A stretch of 64,000 bases of DNA from Crambe crambe (taxonomy: Eukaryota; Porifera; Demospongiae; Poecilosclerida; Crambeidae). Shown here piece after piece: positions 33,452 through 43,310 of the stretch (position 1 is its first letter; the number at the start of each line of letters is the position of its first letter). Under the pieces are notes generated by a model, which saw only the letters and a list, made by a program, of their open reading frames with translations, was not told the DNA's origin and searched no databases. A program made the position numbers and the translations under genes. The DNA is taken from positions 6,214,582 through 6,278,581 of the forward strand of contig OZ004583.1 in NCBI GenBank assembly GCA_963924555.1, in the 5' to 3' direction.

Positions 33452-33473
33452 AGGGGGGGGGGGGGGGGGGGGG
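33452..33473 (+). repeat. Poly-G tract
   Basis: A run of about 20 G after a T-rich stretch, in the large gene A intron. Confidence 0.9.
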
Positions 33474-34088
33474 GAGGCAAAATTGGACTTTATTTTGACC
33501 TCGCTTTTAGCAACTGCTGTATTGGTTCACTGAATGATTTATCCCTAACTTCAAATATAACTGAACTCTACGGTACAAATGTTCTCCAAGGAGAAGTGGT
33601 CTGCCTTGCTTTCTCCATGGCAAGACTTTCACATCACCATCCTCTGTACTTTTTTTTCTTTTAATCCTTCAATAAAGTCCTTCTTGATGGGGTGAACAGT
33701 TGACTCGGTCACTTTCTGCTTGAGCTCCCTAAGCAGCTGCACCTCCACCATACTGGCTAGCATATTTCCAGGGCTAAACCTGTAGCTACCTCTACCTGTT
33801 AACAATCCAGTCATTCAAATTGGGGATCAAAAGTATCAAAGACAGTTCTATCCGGCTGAACTTCTTATTGGTCGTCATCTTTGATCCAGACTTGATTTAC
33901 TATTTCACACCAAACGTTCAAAATCAACAGTTAATGCAGAAACAATTGCATGATTCAAAGAAACCTCTTTGTACGTCTGCTGTTGGTGATCTGGTTTACT
34001 TAAAATGGAAGGTTACTGGACCCCACTCGTATGGGGATTCCATTATGCGTCATGAAATCTGACTGGTAAAAGTTGGGGCATGTAATTA

Positions 34089-34229
34089 TCAAACCAAGCC
34101 GTATGGCCCCAAAAAATCTAGCTAGATTATGTACTACTTTGACTTCAACATCGTATCAATCCAAGCCCAGTTTGATATGTGCTGCAGTCAAAGTGCATAG
34201 ATTTTGGGGCCATACGGCTTGGTTTGATA
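34089..34229 (+). mobile_element. Foldback element
   Basis: TCAAACCAAGCCGTATGGCC and its complement GGCCATACGGCTTGGTTTGA bound a 140-bp hairpin whose inner arms also pair imperfectly. A third, partial copy follows at about 34230-34270. Confidence 0.8.
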
Positions 34230-34794
34230 TGATGCTGCAGTCATAGTCCAGCTGAATTTGGGGCCACCCCTTATTATTTAGAAGAAATTTTTTGCATTCG
34301 CAGTATATCAATAGAGGATTCTTTGGGCTATCTAACAGTAGAAAATCCTAAGTCTGAAGGCTAACTGTTGCTTAGATTATGACTTTGTCCATATCAATCA
34401 TGGCCACTTTAGAGTTGTGTAAAGACAGCTACTTTCCTTTCATTGCTAACCTCTGGTGTCTCTGGGTTCTCTGACCCAAGTGTAGAACTGATGGCTTGGG
34501 TTCATAGTGCTAGCTTGATAGCTTGTCACATTCAGTTTAGCAGGTGCCTCTATAAGACTGCTGATGAGCTTGCACATGCAGAAAGAAGATTTTTCCCAGT
34601 ATCATCCACAGTCTTTCAGTACAAATTAATTGGAGCCTATCAGCTCTAAAAGCTATAGAAATGCTTGCTCTCTTGCTTGCTGTCAAATGTTGCCTAGTAA
34701 TGATTACAATATAAAATATACTAATTATAGTTACCACATCAGTATGTTATCTGTCCAGAAACATTTTATTAATGGTTTCTTACTATACTTGTAG

Positions 34795-36951
34795 GAGACC
34801 ACGATTCTGGTCAGGATGAAGTAGATGAAGAAGTAGATGAAAAAGAATTTCTCAAAGTGATTCAAGAAGCCATCAACAAATCTGGAGCGATAAAACGAAA
34901 ATTAGTACATTCTGTCTTTCTAGGCTCTCCTGGTTCTGGAAAGAGTTCGTTAATCACTCGCCTTGTTTGCAAAGAACTAAAGGACTTCTCTCCCTCCACT
35001 GGTGTCTGTGAACCTGTCGTTATAGTGGATGTTGGAATAGAAGATTCTTCTGCCAAACATGCATCAGTTACAGTTCTACTAAAGGCTGGGGAGTGGTCCG
35101 AAGCCGAGTTTGAGGTGTCTGTTGTGAGGCAAATGAACAAAGAAAGCATAACCATCACACCCAAAACAATGACACCCAGAACAATGCCTCCTCCTGCACC
35201 ATCCACTGCTAGTGAAAGTGCATCACCAGTACAGACTAGCACCACTACAATTGCTCCACCTCAACCACCACTTGTATCACATTCTGTAAATCCATGTCAA
35301 ACCAGTGGCTCCACCACTTCAGAAATGTTAGTAAGTGATGGAGTAGATCTCTCAAGGAGACCACCATCAATCCAGAACATTTCGTCTGTAATAAGAAAAT
35401 ATGGCTACAGCAGAGTTCAAAGGTATCTAAAGAACTCCTATTCGATTTATTTGACTGATACTGGTGGTCAAGTGGAGTTCCAAGAGATGGTGCCTCTCCT
35501 GATATCTGGACCATCCATATCCTTCTTCCTATTTCGCATCGATCAAGATCTCCGCAGCAAATTCAAAATATCGTATCGGAAAAAAGACAGAACAGTTATC
35601 AATTCGTATGTATCTTCCATCAGCACAGAGGATGCTCTGCTGCAGTGCCTTGCTAGTGTCGATGCCATGGACGTAACTGGGCAAAGCGAAGTCAAGACCC
35701 ATCAGCCTCTAGTTTTCATCGTAGGCACACACAAGGATCTGCTTGGTTCCAATGCTGAAGAGAAAATCAGCGAGATAGACCGACAGTTGAATGATTTAAT
35801 CAATAGGCATGGATACGAGCACTTGGTTCAGTATGCAGATCAGCAATCCAACAGGTTGATGTTCACTGTTGATAATTACAGCAAGAGTGAAGAGGACTTT
35901 GAACGCATCCGATCAAGAGTCAGTGAAATAGTAATCGGTGGAGATGAGTTTGCCATTGACTATCCTATCAGCTACATGCAGTTTAGCCTTGATTTTGAAA
36001 ATTTGAAGAAGAGCACAGTTCCTCTTGACGAATGTGTGGCTCTAGCTGCTCAGTATGGCATCAGTAAAGACCAAGTAAAGCATCTGTTGCGATTTCTCCA
36101 TACCCGAATTGGAAGGATCAAGTATTTTCCTGTCAAAGGCTTGCATGACATCGTCGTACGAGAACCTCAAGTACTTTTCAATAAAGTTACAGACCTCATC
36201 GTTGAGACATTTTCTTCGAATCGGCTTTTTCGACAAGAACTCTCAGATTTTAAGCATAGGGGCATCATTTCTGCTTCAGTTTTCAAGAAAGTGATAACAG
36301 CAGAAGATGGCATCGATCCAAATTCATTCCTGCAATTACTGGTACATCTCCGCATCATGTCACAGATCACAACATCAAGAGATAAAGAAGACTGGTATTT
36401 CATCCCATGTGTCCTCAACCATGTCCAGGCGTCACAAACTCCTGACAAAGTATCTAGTATCCCCACACTCTACATTAAGTTCAAATGCAATCATTGCCCT
36501 AAGGGGATATTCGGTGTTTTAATAAACACCTTGATCACCACATCTCTCAAAAGCTGGCTCAAATGGAAACTACTTCCTGACTTCATATTCAGGGATCAAG
36601 TATCCTTCAGTGTCGGTGACTTAGAAGACAGAGTAACTCTGAAATTTTTCACTTCCCATTTGCAAGTCATTCTACACCCATCTAGTCACAAGTCAAGACG
36701 AGTTCACATCAGCTATCTATGCAATGGTGTTCGCTATGTCATTGATAAGACCATCGAGTCTTCCATAAAGGATCTTCACTACGAGAGTTCCAAGACTCGT
36801 CATTACTTCTGCTGCAAGTGTAACTTGTGTTCATTGAATCATCGTGTGAAAGATCCAGGCTGGGTGGAAGAGAACTTCTTCATGTACTGCAGCAATGAGC
36901 ATGAGATCTGTATTTTATCAGAAGACAACCTTGTCTGGTTCAGACCTAAAG
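34795..36951 (+). CDS. Gene A exon: Roc/COR-type GTPase
   Basis: This is a 719-codon phase 1-1 exon from acceptor ATACTTGTAG to donor GTGAGT. An acidic start (DEVDEEVDEKE) is followed by a P-loop GSPGSGKSS (near 34930), a G3 motif DTGGQVEFQE (near 35460) and a G4-like VGTHKD (near 35725). These are the hallmarks of a Ras-like Roc domain. A Pro/Thr-rich insert of about 70 residues lies between P-loop and G3, which is unusual. The COR-like part follows with LLRFLHTRIGRIKYFPVKGL and VVREPQVLFNKVTDLIVETF, then a C-terminal piece with KGIFGVLINTL and a Cys-rich patch. The Roc-COR plus Death order recalls DAPK1. It probably binds and hydrolyses GTP as a dimer-regulated switch (family inference). 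Confidence 0.85.
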
Positions 36952-37107
36952 GTGAGTACAAATTACTGACAGCTAGCTATGCATAGGAGTACAAAACTGG
37001 AAGCCATCATTTGGGCCCAGTTAATAATCCACCTTCCTTTTCCTATAGGACAGTATATATTTATAAGTTTTTGTTGTTGTTGTTGTTTTTGCTTTTATTT
37101 ATCTCAG

Positions 37108-37146
37108 TGGATGAAAAATTGTGTGGAAAAAGTGATTCCTTAAAAG
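37108..37146 (+). CDS. Gene A linker exon
   Basis: A 39-nt phase 1-1 exon encoding VDEKLCGKSDSLK between acceptor TTATCTCAG and donor GTAACA. It is a short charged linker. Confidence 0.6.
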
Positions 37147-37317
37147 GTAACATTATGGATAGATAGATACCTCACTCAATATTCTAAGGTGTTTTCATCC
37201 ATGTGCTAGTATAGTCAGGATAGGCTATTCCTTCTTCCTAAATGTGAGCCTTATACACCCACTCCATGTCTCTTTAAGTTAAGGACGCTAGCTTACAGCC
37301 ATGACTTCACCTTTCAG

Positions 37318-37380
37318 ATTGCAGTGAGTTGGGTCCAGTAATCCAAGGACTTCAACCATCAATTCTGGATACAACTCTTG
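37318..37380 (+). CDS. Gene A linker exon
   Basis: A 63-nt phase 1-1 exon encoding DCSELGPVIQGLQPSILDTT and L, after acceptor CACCTTTCAG and before GTAATT. No domain was recognised. Confidence 0.6.
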
Positions 37381-37752
37381 GTAATTATAATGATGGGGTC
37401 ACAGTTGTATGTGCTATATTGAAGAGCTGCTATCAAGATAGTTAGTTATCACTAGTATATATATATATATAGGGTGAGCATTTTATCAATAGTCAGCAGT
37501 CTGATTCAGAGGTTAATTCTCCACTCCATCCCACTAAAGAAAGATACCCTAACAGAGCTAAAAATAACTGCTTTCCAACCATTTCTTTGACCAACCAAAT
37601 TTCAGAGTTTTAAAGTGTTACAGAATATTGAATGACCGACAATGACCAATCAAATTGAACATCTTATTCATAGCTCTGCCCTAAGCTCATCACCTAGAGG
37701 GAGTAATGTATATCAACTTCTAATATTAACTCTGTACTATTGTGTGCCATAG

Positions 37753-38007
37753 ATATGGACAACCACTTTCAGGTGACAAAGCAACTGACTGATCTGACTG
37801 ATAAGCAACTTCTGCTTCTTGGTGGAGCACTTGGATTACGTTGGCCAAATCTTAAAAGCATGAAGATGCTCTGTCAAGAATTAGTGGAAGCCTGGTTGAA
37901 TGGAGCTGACAATGTCCTTGCAACTAGCGGTCAGCCCACTTGGAGGAGTTTGATAAAAGCTCTATACGAGATCGGTCAGAAAGGAACAGCTGACAAAATA
38001 TCAAAAT
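37753..38007 (+). CDS. Gene A exon: C-terminal Death domain
   Basis: This 84-codon phase 1-1 exon reads DMDNHFQVTKQLTDLTDKQL, GGALGLRWPNLKSM, ELVEAWLNG and QPTWRSLIKALYEIGQKGTA, ending DKISK. The W-R-x-L-x-x-A-L and G-T-A-D-K-I motifs are typical Death helices 5-6. It matches the position of the Death exon in gene 0. In gene B only a scrap remains near 63395. Confidence 0.85.
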
Positions 38008-38075
38008 GTGAGTATAAATTATTACCTAATGACACAGTCATGACAGCAGCTGTTATATACTGTATCTTGTTTTAG

Positions 38076-38138
38076 CACTGCAGGGTACTACTTCATCTGA
38101 TTCTTCTGAGCTCTTCCATAGTGGAACATCAAAATCTT
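38076..38138 (+). CDS. Gene A exon: Ser/Thr-rich tail
   Basis: A 63-nt phase 1-1 exon (SLQGTTSSDSSELFHSGTSK, S) between TTGTTTTAG and GTGAGT. It is a flexible C-terminal tail. Confidence 0.55.
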
Positions 38139-38248
38139 GTGAGTTTAATAACTATGGGGCTTCTTAATTTCTACTTTGGCCACAGTATCACACCCTCTCT
38201 CAAATATAACTATTCATCTACATGTACTTTCCTTTGTTTTCATTATAG

Positions 38249-38253
38249 TGTGA
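38249..38253 (+). CDS. Gene A terminal exon: one residue and stop
   Basis: After acceptor CATTATAG the split codon gives Leu and the next codon is TGA. The same TGTGATGAGGAAGCTGACTT start occurs after an acceptor in gene B (63506), and a similar one at 41181. The conserved sequence beyond it is 3' UTR by this reading. Confidence 0.5.
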
Positions 38254-38434
38254 TGAGGAAGCTGACTTGCCCAGAACTCATGAACCTCCTCAAGTAATAG
38301 TTTCCTCATGCAAATTTCCTTTTTGCTTGAAGCTTCAAAAGTTGAACTTCAGAATAATAACCCACCAACTGCTATAGCTACTTCATTAAAATTAATGTGA
38401 CTTTTGTATATGCATTGCTTTGGAACTATGCGCA

Positions 38435-38567
38435 TACGGGTAAGGGGTCACTTGACTCACTTGTTGCTGAAGGGGTGATGTGAAGAGCAGGGATTTAAGT
38501 AGGGTGATAATTATAGGCATGGTTATTGAAATTAGGAGGGCTAGGAGTGATAGGAATGCAACTCACC
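38435..38567 (-). repeat. Repeat copy, inverted partner of 10345-10475
   Basis: It holds the complement of the 10345 repeat, including GGTAAGGGG, GTTATTGAAATTAGGAGGGC and GAGTGATAGGAATGCAACT. It is in the A/B intergenic region. Confidence 0.75.
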
Positions 38568-38569
38568 TG

Positions 38570-39355
38570 GAGAGTTTATTCAACAGAGGCAGGAAGCCTA
38601 AACAAGTCTACAATGGATGGAGATTTTCAAGAACTAGGTTCACCAAACTGAAGCCAGCCCATTCTCTCAGGCTTGATCAGGAGATTGACCTCACCCATAC
38701 AAGGACATCCTCTTTTCTCCATTATACCACACACAGAAGTCATTGTTTGTAATTTGTACAAGTGCCCCTATGCTTAACTTTAAAAGCTTGTATCTAAATA
38801 ACCATAACTTCAGGGGCCAAAATTTCATGTGAAGTCATAACTTAGGGTAAGGTATGTGTCCACCAATTTTTGGCTAAATCTGGAATGGGTGTCCATTTTG
38901 CGTGTTGATTTGGCATGGAATGACCCATAGACAACTGTTATCTGCTGTATAGCAGGAAATTATTTGTGGGATAAAATTTCATAGACTGAAGTGTATTAAC
39001 TATACAAAATCCACAATATTGTACCCTTTGTACTGAAGAAGCTGTCAGCTAACTACTGGTAACTATAGCTACTGTATTATCAACACCACTATTGTATACT
39101 AAAGACCAATTCTGTGTGAAGAGAGTACAAATGAAAGGTCTCTAACCAGCTATGGGGCTCTGTAGTATAGCCACTAGAAATTATAGTGTTAGCTAAATGA
39201 TTTTCTTGGTCATATTCAACAACAGCAAAAATGAATTCCATTACCATCCATCCATGCATAAGCTGTAATGACAAATAACTATTGCTCAAGTAATTTCCTA
39301 TAAATCACAAATCCAAGGGCTTTGCATGTGGTTCTGCTTACCAGTACTTGTTTTG
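38570..39355 (+). other. Intergenic stretch, nothing recognised
   Basis: AT-rich sequence between the end of gene A and the ornithine-decarboxylase-like relic. No exon, repeat family or hairpin was recognised. Confidence 0.4.
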
Positions 39356-39360
39356 TTCAG

Positions 39361-39658
39361 ACTCTAGATTGTCAAGAAACCACAAATGAAAAGTCCAAGA
39401 CTGTTTATATGTGGGGCTCTGTATGTGCAGCTGATAAGATTGGTAAAGTTGAGTCTGCTGAGATATATATCGGCTCTGGATCAAGGTGACTGGGTATTCT
39501 ATGAGAATATGGGGTCATACAGCCAGTCTGTGTGGATGCCTTTCTGTGGATTTCCAAAGCCATTTGTCCATTACTTCATCAGAGACAATGAAAAGTACGG
39601 AAAATTCTTACTAGCTATAGATATAGAATCTATTATAGCTGGTCCTCATCCAGAATAG
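39361..39658 (+). pseudogene. C-terminal fragment of ornithine decarboxylase / antizyme inhibitor, frameshifted
   Basis: After acceptor TTTTGTTCAG one frame reads EKSKTVYMWGSVCAADKI, matching the WGPTCDSLD block that holds the catalytic Cys in ornithine decarboxylase. A second frame, one base shifted near 39475, reads ALDQGDWVFYENMGSYS and then FCGFPKP, matching the GDWLLFENMGAYT...FNGF block. The order and spacing agree with the family. The rest of the enzyme (PLP domain) was not found upstream. It is a retained scrap of a decayed gene. Confidence 0.7.
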
Positions 39659-39669
39659 ATAGCTACCCC

Positions 39670-39712
39670 TGATTCATCTACTATAAAACCAGGGTGTAAA
39701 GATCCCCCCCCA

Positions 39713-39751
<39 letters not shown>

Positions 39752-40065
39752 ACTACTACTAGTTATACCCACATACATACCTACTGAAAACAATACATAG
39801 CTAGCTACGTAGATTGAAGGAGGTATCATTCACCCACAGAGATACTATGTTTGTTTAAAAGATAAAAGAAAGCATACTAGACAAAGTAATTTATTCTTCT
39901 TTGCACTGCCCCACCCCCCAACTGTTTACCTAGCTATCAAACTAAAGATTATAATGTTACAAAAGATTATAATGTTACATCATGCAGGGAGGAGGCAAGA
40001 AAGAGATTCCATTTGGAAATGGAACATTGAACTCATCTGAATTCTTAGGCTAGCTTATCATAGCT
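39670..40065 (+). repeat. Dispersed repeat, copy 2 (copy 1 at 4125-4345)
   Basis: It has the same landmarks as copy 1, with a CAA microsatellite inside (39711-39752). Confidence 0.75.
39711..39752 (+). repeat. CAA/ACA microsatellite
   Basis: About 13 triplets of CAA with one interruption at the left. Confidence 0.95.
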
Positions 40066-40137
40066 GCTCATTTTTTCACAGCAGCCATTATGAATTACAC
40101 TGGATAGTACCAGAGAAACAGTAACTTAGTTGCTCAA

Positions 40138-40262
40138 GGTCAATCTTTTGTTCTGTATATCCAGCCAACAATCCCTACATACTTAAGCCATAAGCTATGG
40201 GTATAGCTTCAGATATAGTGCAGTAACATAATTTATGTTGGCTGGATATACAGAACAAAGAC
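40138..40262 (+). mobile_element. Foldback element, short member of the 59353 family
   Basis: TTTGTTCTGTATATCCAGCC and its complement GGCTGGATATACAGAACAAA bound the hairpin, the same arms as in the element at 59353-59555. Confidence 0.82.
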
Positions 40263-40806
40263 ATACCCCACTTCCTTCCTTATCCCTACCTGCTTAATAT
40301 TTTGGCTCGTTCCTACTTCTTTTTTTTTTTGAAGTTTTTTCCCTCATGCCGAATAGATTAGTTGTTTCTCGGGGGCAAACATGATTCAATTTGAAAATAA
40401 CACGTGGCACATTTTATGTAAAACCAGCTAGCTTCCTTTGCTTGGCCAAATGGTATAATAGTGAGTAAAGTTGTTGTTGATAGGACTATTTTGAAGTGTA
40501 ACTGGAACGAAAACTGCTTTAGTGCTAGAAAATTAATGAGATTTTAAAGTCGTTGGTTTTAAAAGTTATTTCATGCTAGTATACTAGAGAAGCCTGGTTT
40601 TTGGAGGTAAAGGGTCGGCTGCTAGATTGACTGTGCGTTGTTAGTGATCCATTACAATAGGCATGCATAGCAGTGCAGCTCATGTAGCTATGTGCAAAAC
40701 ACTATATTCCCCCCACTATTAATACAGTGCTCACTTTACTAAAACTAAACCTGTATGTACGAATAGATGAGAGGATGAGAGTAATCTTCATATTTATCAT
40801 TGACAG

Positions 40807-41062
40807 ATTCTAACTTCAGCATTGAGAGAATAAGCAAGGTGTTAGAGGAAGTGGAAGATTGGGATCAAGTTACACTATTTCTCTCGCTTCCTGAATCACT
40901 AATAGACAGAATCAAATCGAGTGAGAACTGCACCTAAGCAGGCCCTGGCTGAGATCATGGTGTGCCTTAACCCTGCTCTTGATTGGGATGGATATGCCAG
41001 GGCACTCAGTGATGCAGGTTACCATGCACTTGCTGAGGATGTGACCACCAAGTATGTGAAAG
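40807..41062 (+). pseudogene. Broken Death-domain exon (orphan)
   Basis: It lies between the same TCATTGACAG acceptor and GTGAGA donor as domain 6 of genes A and B. It reads DSNFSIERISKVLEEVEDWD and ends AEDVTTKYVK, but two bases are missing near 40930, which breaks the frame. A terminal-exon-like site follows at 41181 (CA then TGA). It is the relic tail of another family member between A and B. Confidence 0.8.
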
Positions 41063-41180
41063 GTGAGAGACTACATAGCTACAACACTTTAATTGTTGAC
41101 CAAACCATGCTCAATGAGCATAGCTACCTATGGAAGCTTCCCAGATGTCATAATAGATTATAATTCCTTTCTTGTTACAG

Positions 41181-41185
41181 CATGA
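41181..41185 (+). pseudogene. Relic terminal exon of the orphan tail
   Basis: After acceptor TCTTGTTACAG the phase-1 frame gives one residue and TGA. The downstream CCCAGAGCTGATCAACC resembles the gene A sequence after 38253 (CCCAGAACTCATGAACC). Confidence 0.35.
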
Positions 41186-41820
41186 TGTGTGGCCTCCCCA
41201 GAGCTGATCAACCACCTGCAGCTAAAGTTTAGAATTTAAAGTAACTATATACTTTATTGTTATCACTGAAATAGAAAAAATATTTTAAACTCCTGCCATT
41301 GGCGCATGCATGCCCATAGCTAGTTGAGAAACAAAAGTACACGCCCTCAAAGATCTAGTCTTGCCAAATGTAGCTAGTCAATTCCTGTTGATATAAATGA
41401 AACAAGAAATGCCGAGGAAACCTGTTGAATGAGTAGCTTGTTCACCTTTCTCTACAGTATGGGAGGTGCAGCTATTATACTATGGGCATAGTTAAAATAC
41501 TACCTTTAAACAAACCCACATAGCTAATTCTTGATCCTCTGAAAATATATATACAATCAAACAATTAATATTATAAAGGATGAAGGAATGTAACCAGCTT
41601 GCTATCTTGCCAAATAAAAAAAATCGGGGGGAGAAAGTTGCAGTATACAAGGGACTGGCATTCACAGCCTTCTCTTTTAAAATGGGCTCTGACAGTTACC
41701 TATAATTCAATTTCTAGCTAAAATTTTATTGTACAGTTGAAGACCATCTACCCTGAAATCAGTGAAGAATTAGCTCTTGAGCTGCTCTTCATACTAAATT
41801 CACTTTTTATTTTTAAATTC
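41186..41820 (+). other. Upstream region of gene B, nothing recognised
   Basis: AT-rich spacer. The last 60 bp (TTAGCTCTTGAGCTGCTCTT..) repeat at 42130, so the leader region was locally duplicated together with its upstream sequence. Confidence 0.4.
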
Positions 41821-41837
41821 CCGCCATTATTGCGCAT

Positions 41838-41852
41838 GCTCAGATTCAGTAT
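41838..41852 (+). promoter_or_regulatory. NRF1-like site before first exon copy 1
   Basis: TTGCGCATGCTCAG, half of the GCGCATGCGC palindrome, lies about 65 bp upstream of the ATG at 41904 and just after CCCGCCAT. The layout matches the site at 42224. Confidence 0.35.
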
Positions 41853-41903
41853 ATCCTAATAAGACCCCACCCCACGAGATCGAGACTCGGCATCTCGGCA
41901 GAC

Positions 41904-41970
41904 ATGTCATCTCGTTCTGGTAGCGTATTATTCTTTCGGTTTGCTTTGATTGTGCCTCTGCTGCGACAAA
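41904..41970 (+). CDS. Gene B alternative first exon: signal-peptide-like leader without 2A
   Basis: ATG at 41904 encodes MSSRSGSVLFFRFALIVPLL, RQ and ends at donor GTAAGT in phase 1. The hydrophobic core VLFFRFALIVPLL resembles a signal peptide. Phase 1 allows splicing straight to exon 43311, which would skip the 2A exon at 42281. A relic of the same exon is at 9409. Confidence 0.55.
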
Positions 41971-42223
41971 GTAAGTGATTTGATGGTGACTGGATTGTAA
42001 CTGTAGAAAAATTTCTCCTATTGTTGCAATACATTTTCTGAGGAAGAGAGGTCAGTACAGACTTTGTGGGACTAGGGCTATGAGTGCAAGTACTTTTGCA
42101 GCAATATTCTCCTATGGAATACCCTAATCAGTGTAAGAATTAGCTCTTGCGCTACTAACTTTTTAGCTAGCAAGAGGATGTGTATTATGTCTATTTTAAA
42201 ATTCCCGCTATTTTTGGCAGGTT

Positions 42224-42240
42224 CTGCGCGTGCGCAGTTT
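42224..42240 (+). promoter_or_regulatory. NRF1-like palindrome before the 2A leader exon
   Basis: TCTGCGCGTGCGCAG fits the NRF1 core and lies about 45 bp upstream of the ATG at 42281. The same arrangement occurs before 41904, so the upstream region was duplicated with the exon. Function is inferred. Confidence 0.4.
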
Positions 42241-42280
42241 CTGCAAGTATATGCCCCCCACCCCAATTTAAAAAGTAGAC

Positions 42281-42584
42281 ATGTCTAAGTCTTGCTTCTT
42301 TCGTTTTGCTTTGATTGGTCTCTGTGTGTCTCTGCTGCGACAGTGGTGTGATGATGAATGGAAGGGGGAGTGGCAGGTCAACAAGACAAGCTATGATGTA
42401 GCTGTCAAACACCTCTTGCACGGCTACTTTAGGAAGACAAGACTATGGAGGAGGGTAGTGGGAGAAAGATCAGGATCCAGAGGAAAAGGCAGGCCAACTT
42501 GGTTCCTGATGAGTATCCTGTTACTCTCTGGGGATGTGGAAGTGAACCCTGGACCCAAGACTAAGACTAGAGCAGCTGATAAAG
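42281..42584 (+). CDS. Gene B first exon: hydrophobic leader plus 2A-like sequence
   Basis: ATG at 42281 opens MSKSCFFRFALIGLCVSLLR, a signal-like hydrophobic start. A basic middle region follows (YFRKTRLWRRVVGERSGSRG), then FLMSILLLSGDVEVNPGP at residues 75-92, and nine residues to donor GTATTA (42585), phase 1. If skipping occurs, a leader of 91 residues is released and the downstream protein starts with Pro. If not, the whole chain would carry the signal. Dual targeting by such signal-plus-2A leaders has been shown for sea urchin NLR-type proteins. The start is the first ATG and the exon matches the copy at 41904. Confidence 0.75.
42533..42556 (+). other. 2A-like ribosome-skipping motif DVEVNPGP (gene B)
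   Basis: It matches the D-V-E-x-N-P-G-P consensus exactly, after SILLLSG. The predicted skip is at 42553/42554. Confidence 0.88.
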
Positions 42585-43310
42585 GTATTAACTGGTTGTG
42601 GAACGTTGTTTGTGACATCTACATAGCTAGCTAGCTATTATACAACTACTGCCATCAAGGAGAATCTAGTTACTTGCTGCCTCTTGAGTGTTGCATCCCA
42701 GAGATCACATAGCTTCATCCCCATTTTAGCCTCATTTTAGTTCACAGTGCTCAATTTCAATACTCATTTTCTTTCTGTTAGTCTGACCCTTTACCAACCC
42801 AAGGGGAGGGGGAAAGACTCCAGCATACCATATCAGTTCTAGCGCCAGAATCTGGCGCTGGCCAATTAACTAACCACACAACCACAAAAACCTGACCACG
42901 TCTGGATAGAAGATATGATGGCCGTTCGAGATGCTGCACAGAGAAGGCAGCTAAAGCCTAAGTGTTAGGATACGACATACTAAAAGCCTTGTAAGCTTCA
43001 AAATCAGCATAGTGACTTAGATCTGACCTCGTCTGGATGGAAATATGATTGATGGCCATTTCAACCACTGCAAAGGAGGCAGCCAAGCGTTAGGGATACA
43101 AGACTGAAAGCCTGCATGCAAGCTTTAAGTAACTTGGAATACACATGCGAAACGTAATAATTGAATTCCACAAGAACTGATCAAGCATGCTGGAGTCACC
43201 AGAGCCTTCGGTCTTATTGCGTGAGGGGCAGGTACGCCAGACTATCTTCCTGTATGGTGGACTAGAAGGGCTTCACCAAGTTATGATTACCTTATCATTT
43301 CCTGATTTAG

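Larger units (their letters stand above)
31500..34790 (+). other. Large gene A intron without recognised exons
   Basis: This stretch contains repeat copy 3 (32395-33300), a poly-G tract at 33452, a foldback at 34089 and unrecognised AT-rich sequence. The open stretch at 33820-34062 (GDLVYLKWK) was too weak to assign. Confidence 0.5.
7855..38253 (+). other. Gene A: 2A-leader, Pro-rich, multi-Death, Roc/COR GTPase, Death protein (gene model)
   Basis: Eighteen exons join in one open frame: 7855-8175, 9506-9556, 9869-9987, 13755-14030, 21574-21837, 21933-22146, 23575-23841, 24718-24993, 25204-25455, 25863-26060, 27973-28275, 28497-28790, 34795-36951, 37108-37146, 37318-37380, 37753-38007, 38076-38138 and 38249-38253. 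All introns are phase 1 except those between the proline-rich exons, which are phase 0. The product after the 2A site is about 1,700 residues. That so many exons keep frame by consensus splice sites is strong evidence for a real gene. The 5' end is uncertain: the leader exon may start at an internal ATG or be joined to an unseen first exon. Introns hold a hAT transposon, minisatellites and MITEs. Confidence 0.7.

Noticed and set aside
33416..33664. Open frame containing a poly-Gly run
   Set aside because: It is produced by the poly-G tract, with no coding signs on either side.
33820..34062. Integrase C-terminus-like peptide (GDLVYLKWK)
   Set aside because: The match is too short, with no retroelement domains or terminal repeats nearby.
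34862..35514. Open frames on the - strand opposite the GTPase exon (also 60657-61607)
   Set aside because: They are antisense shadows of the conserved coding exon, and their content follows the sense codons.
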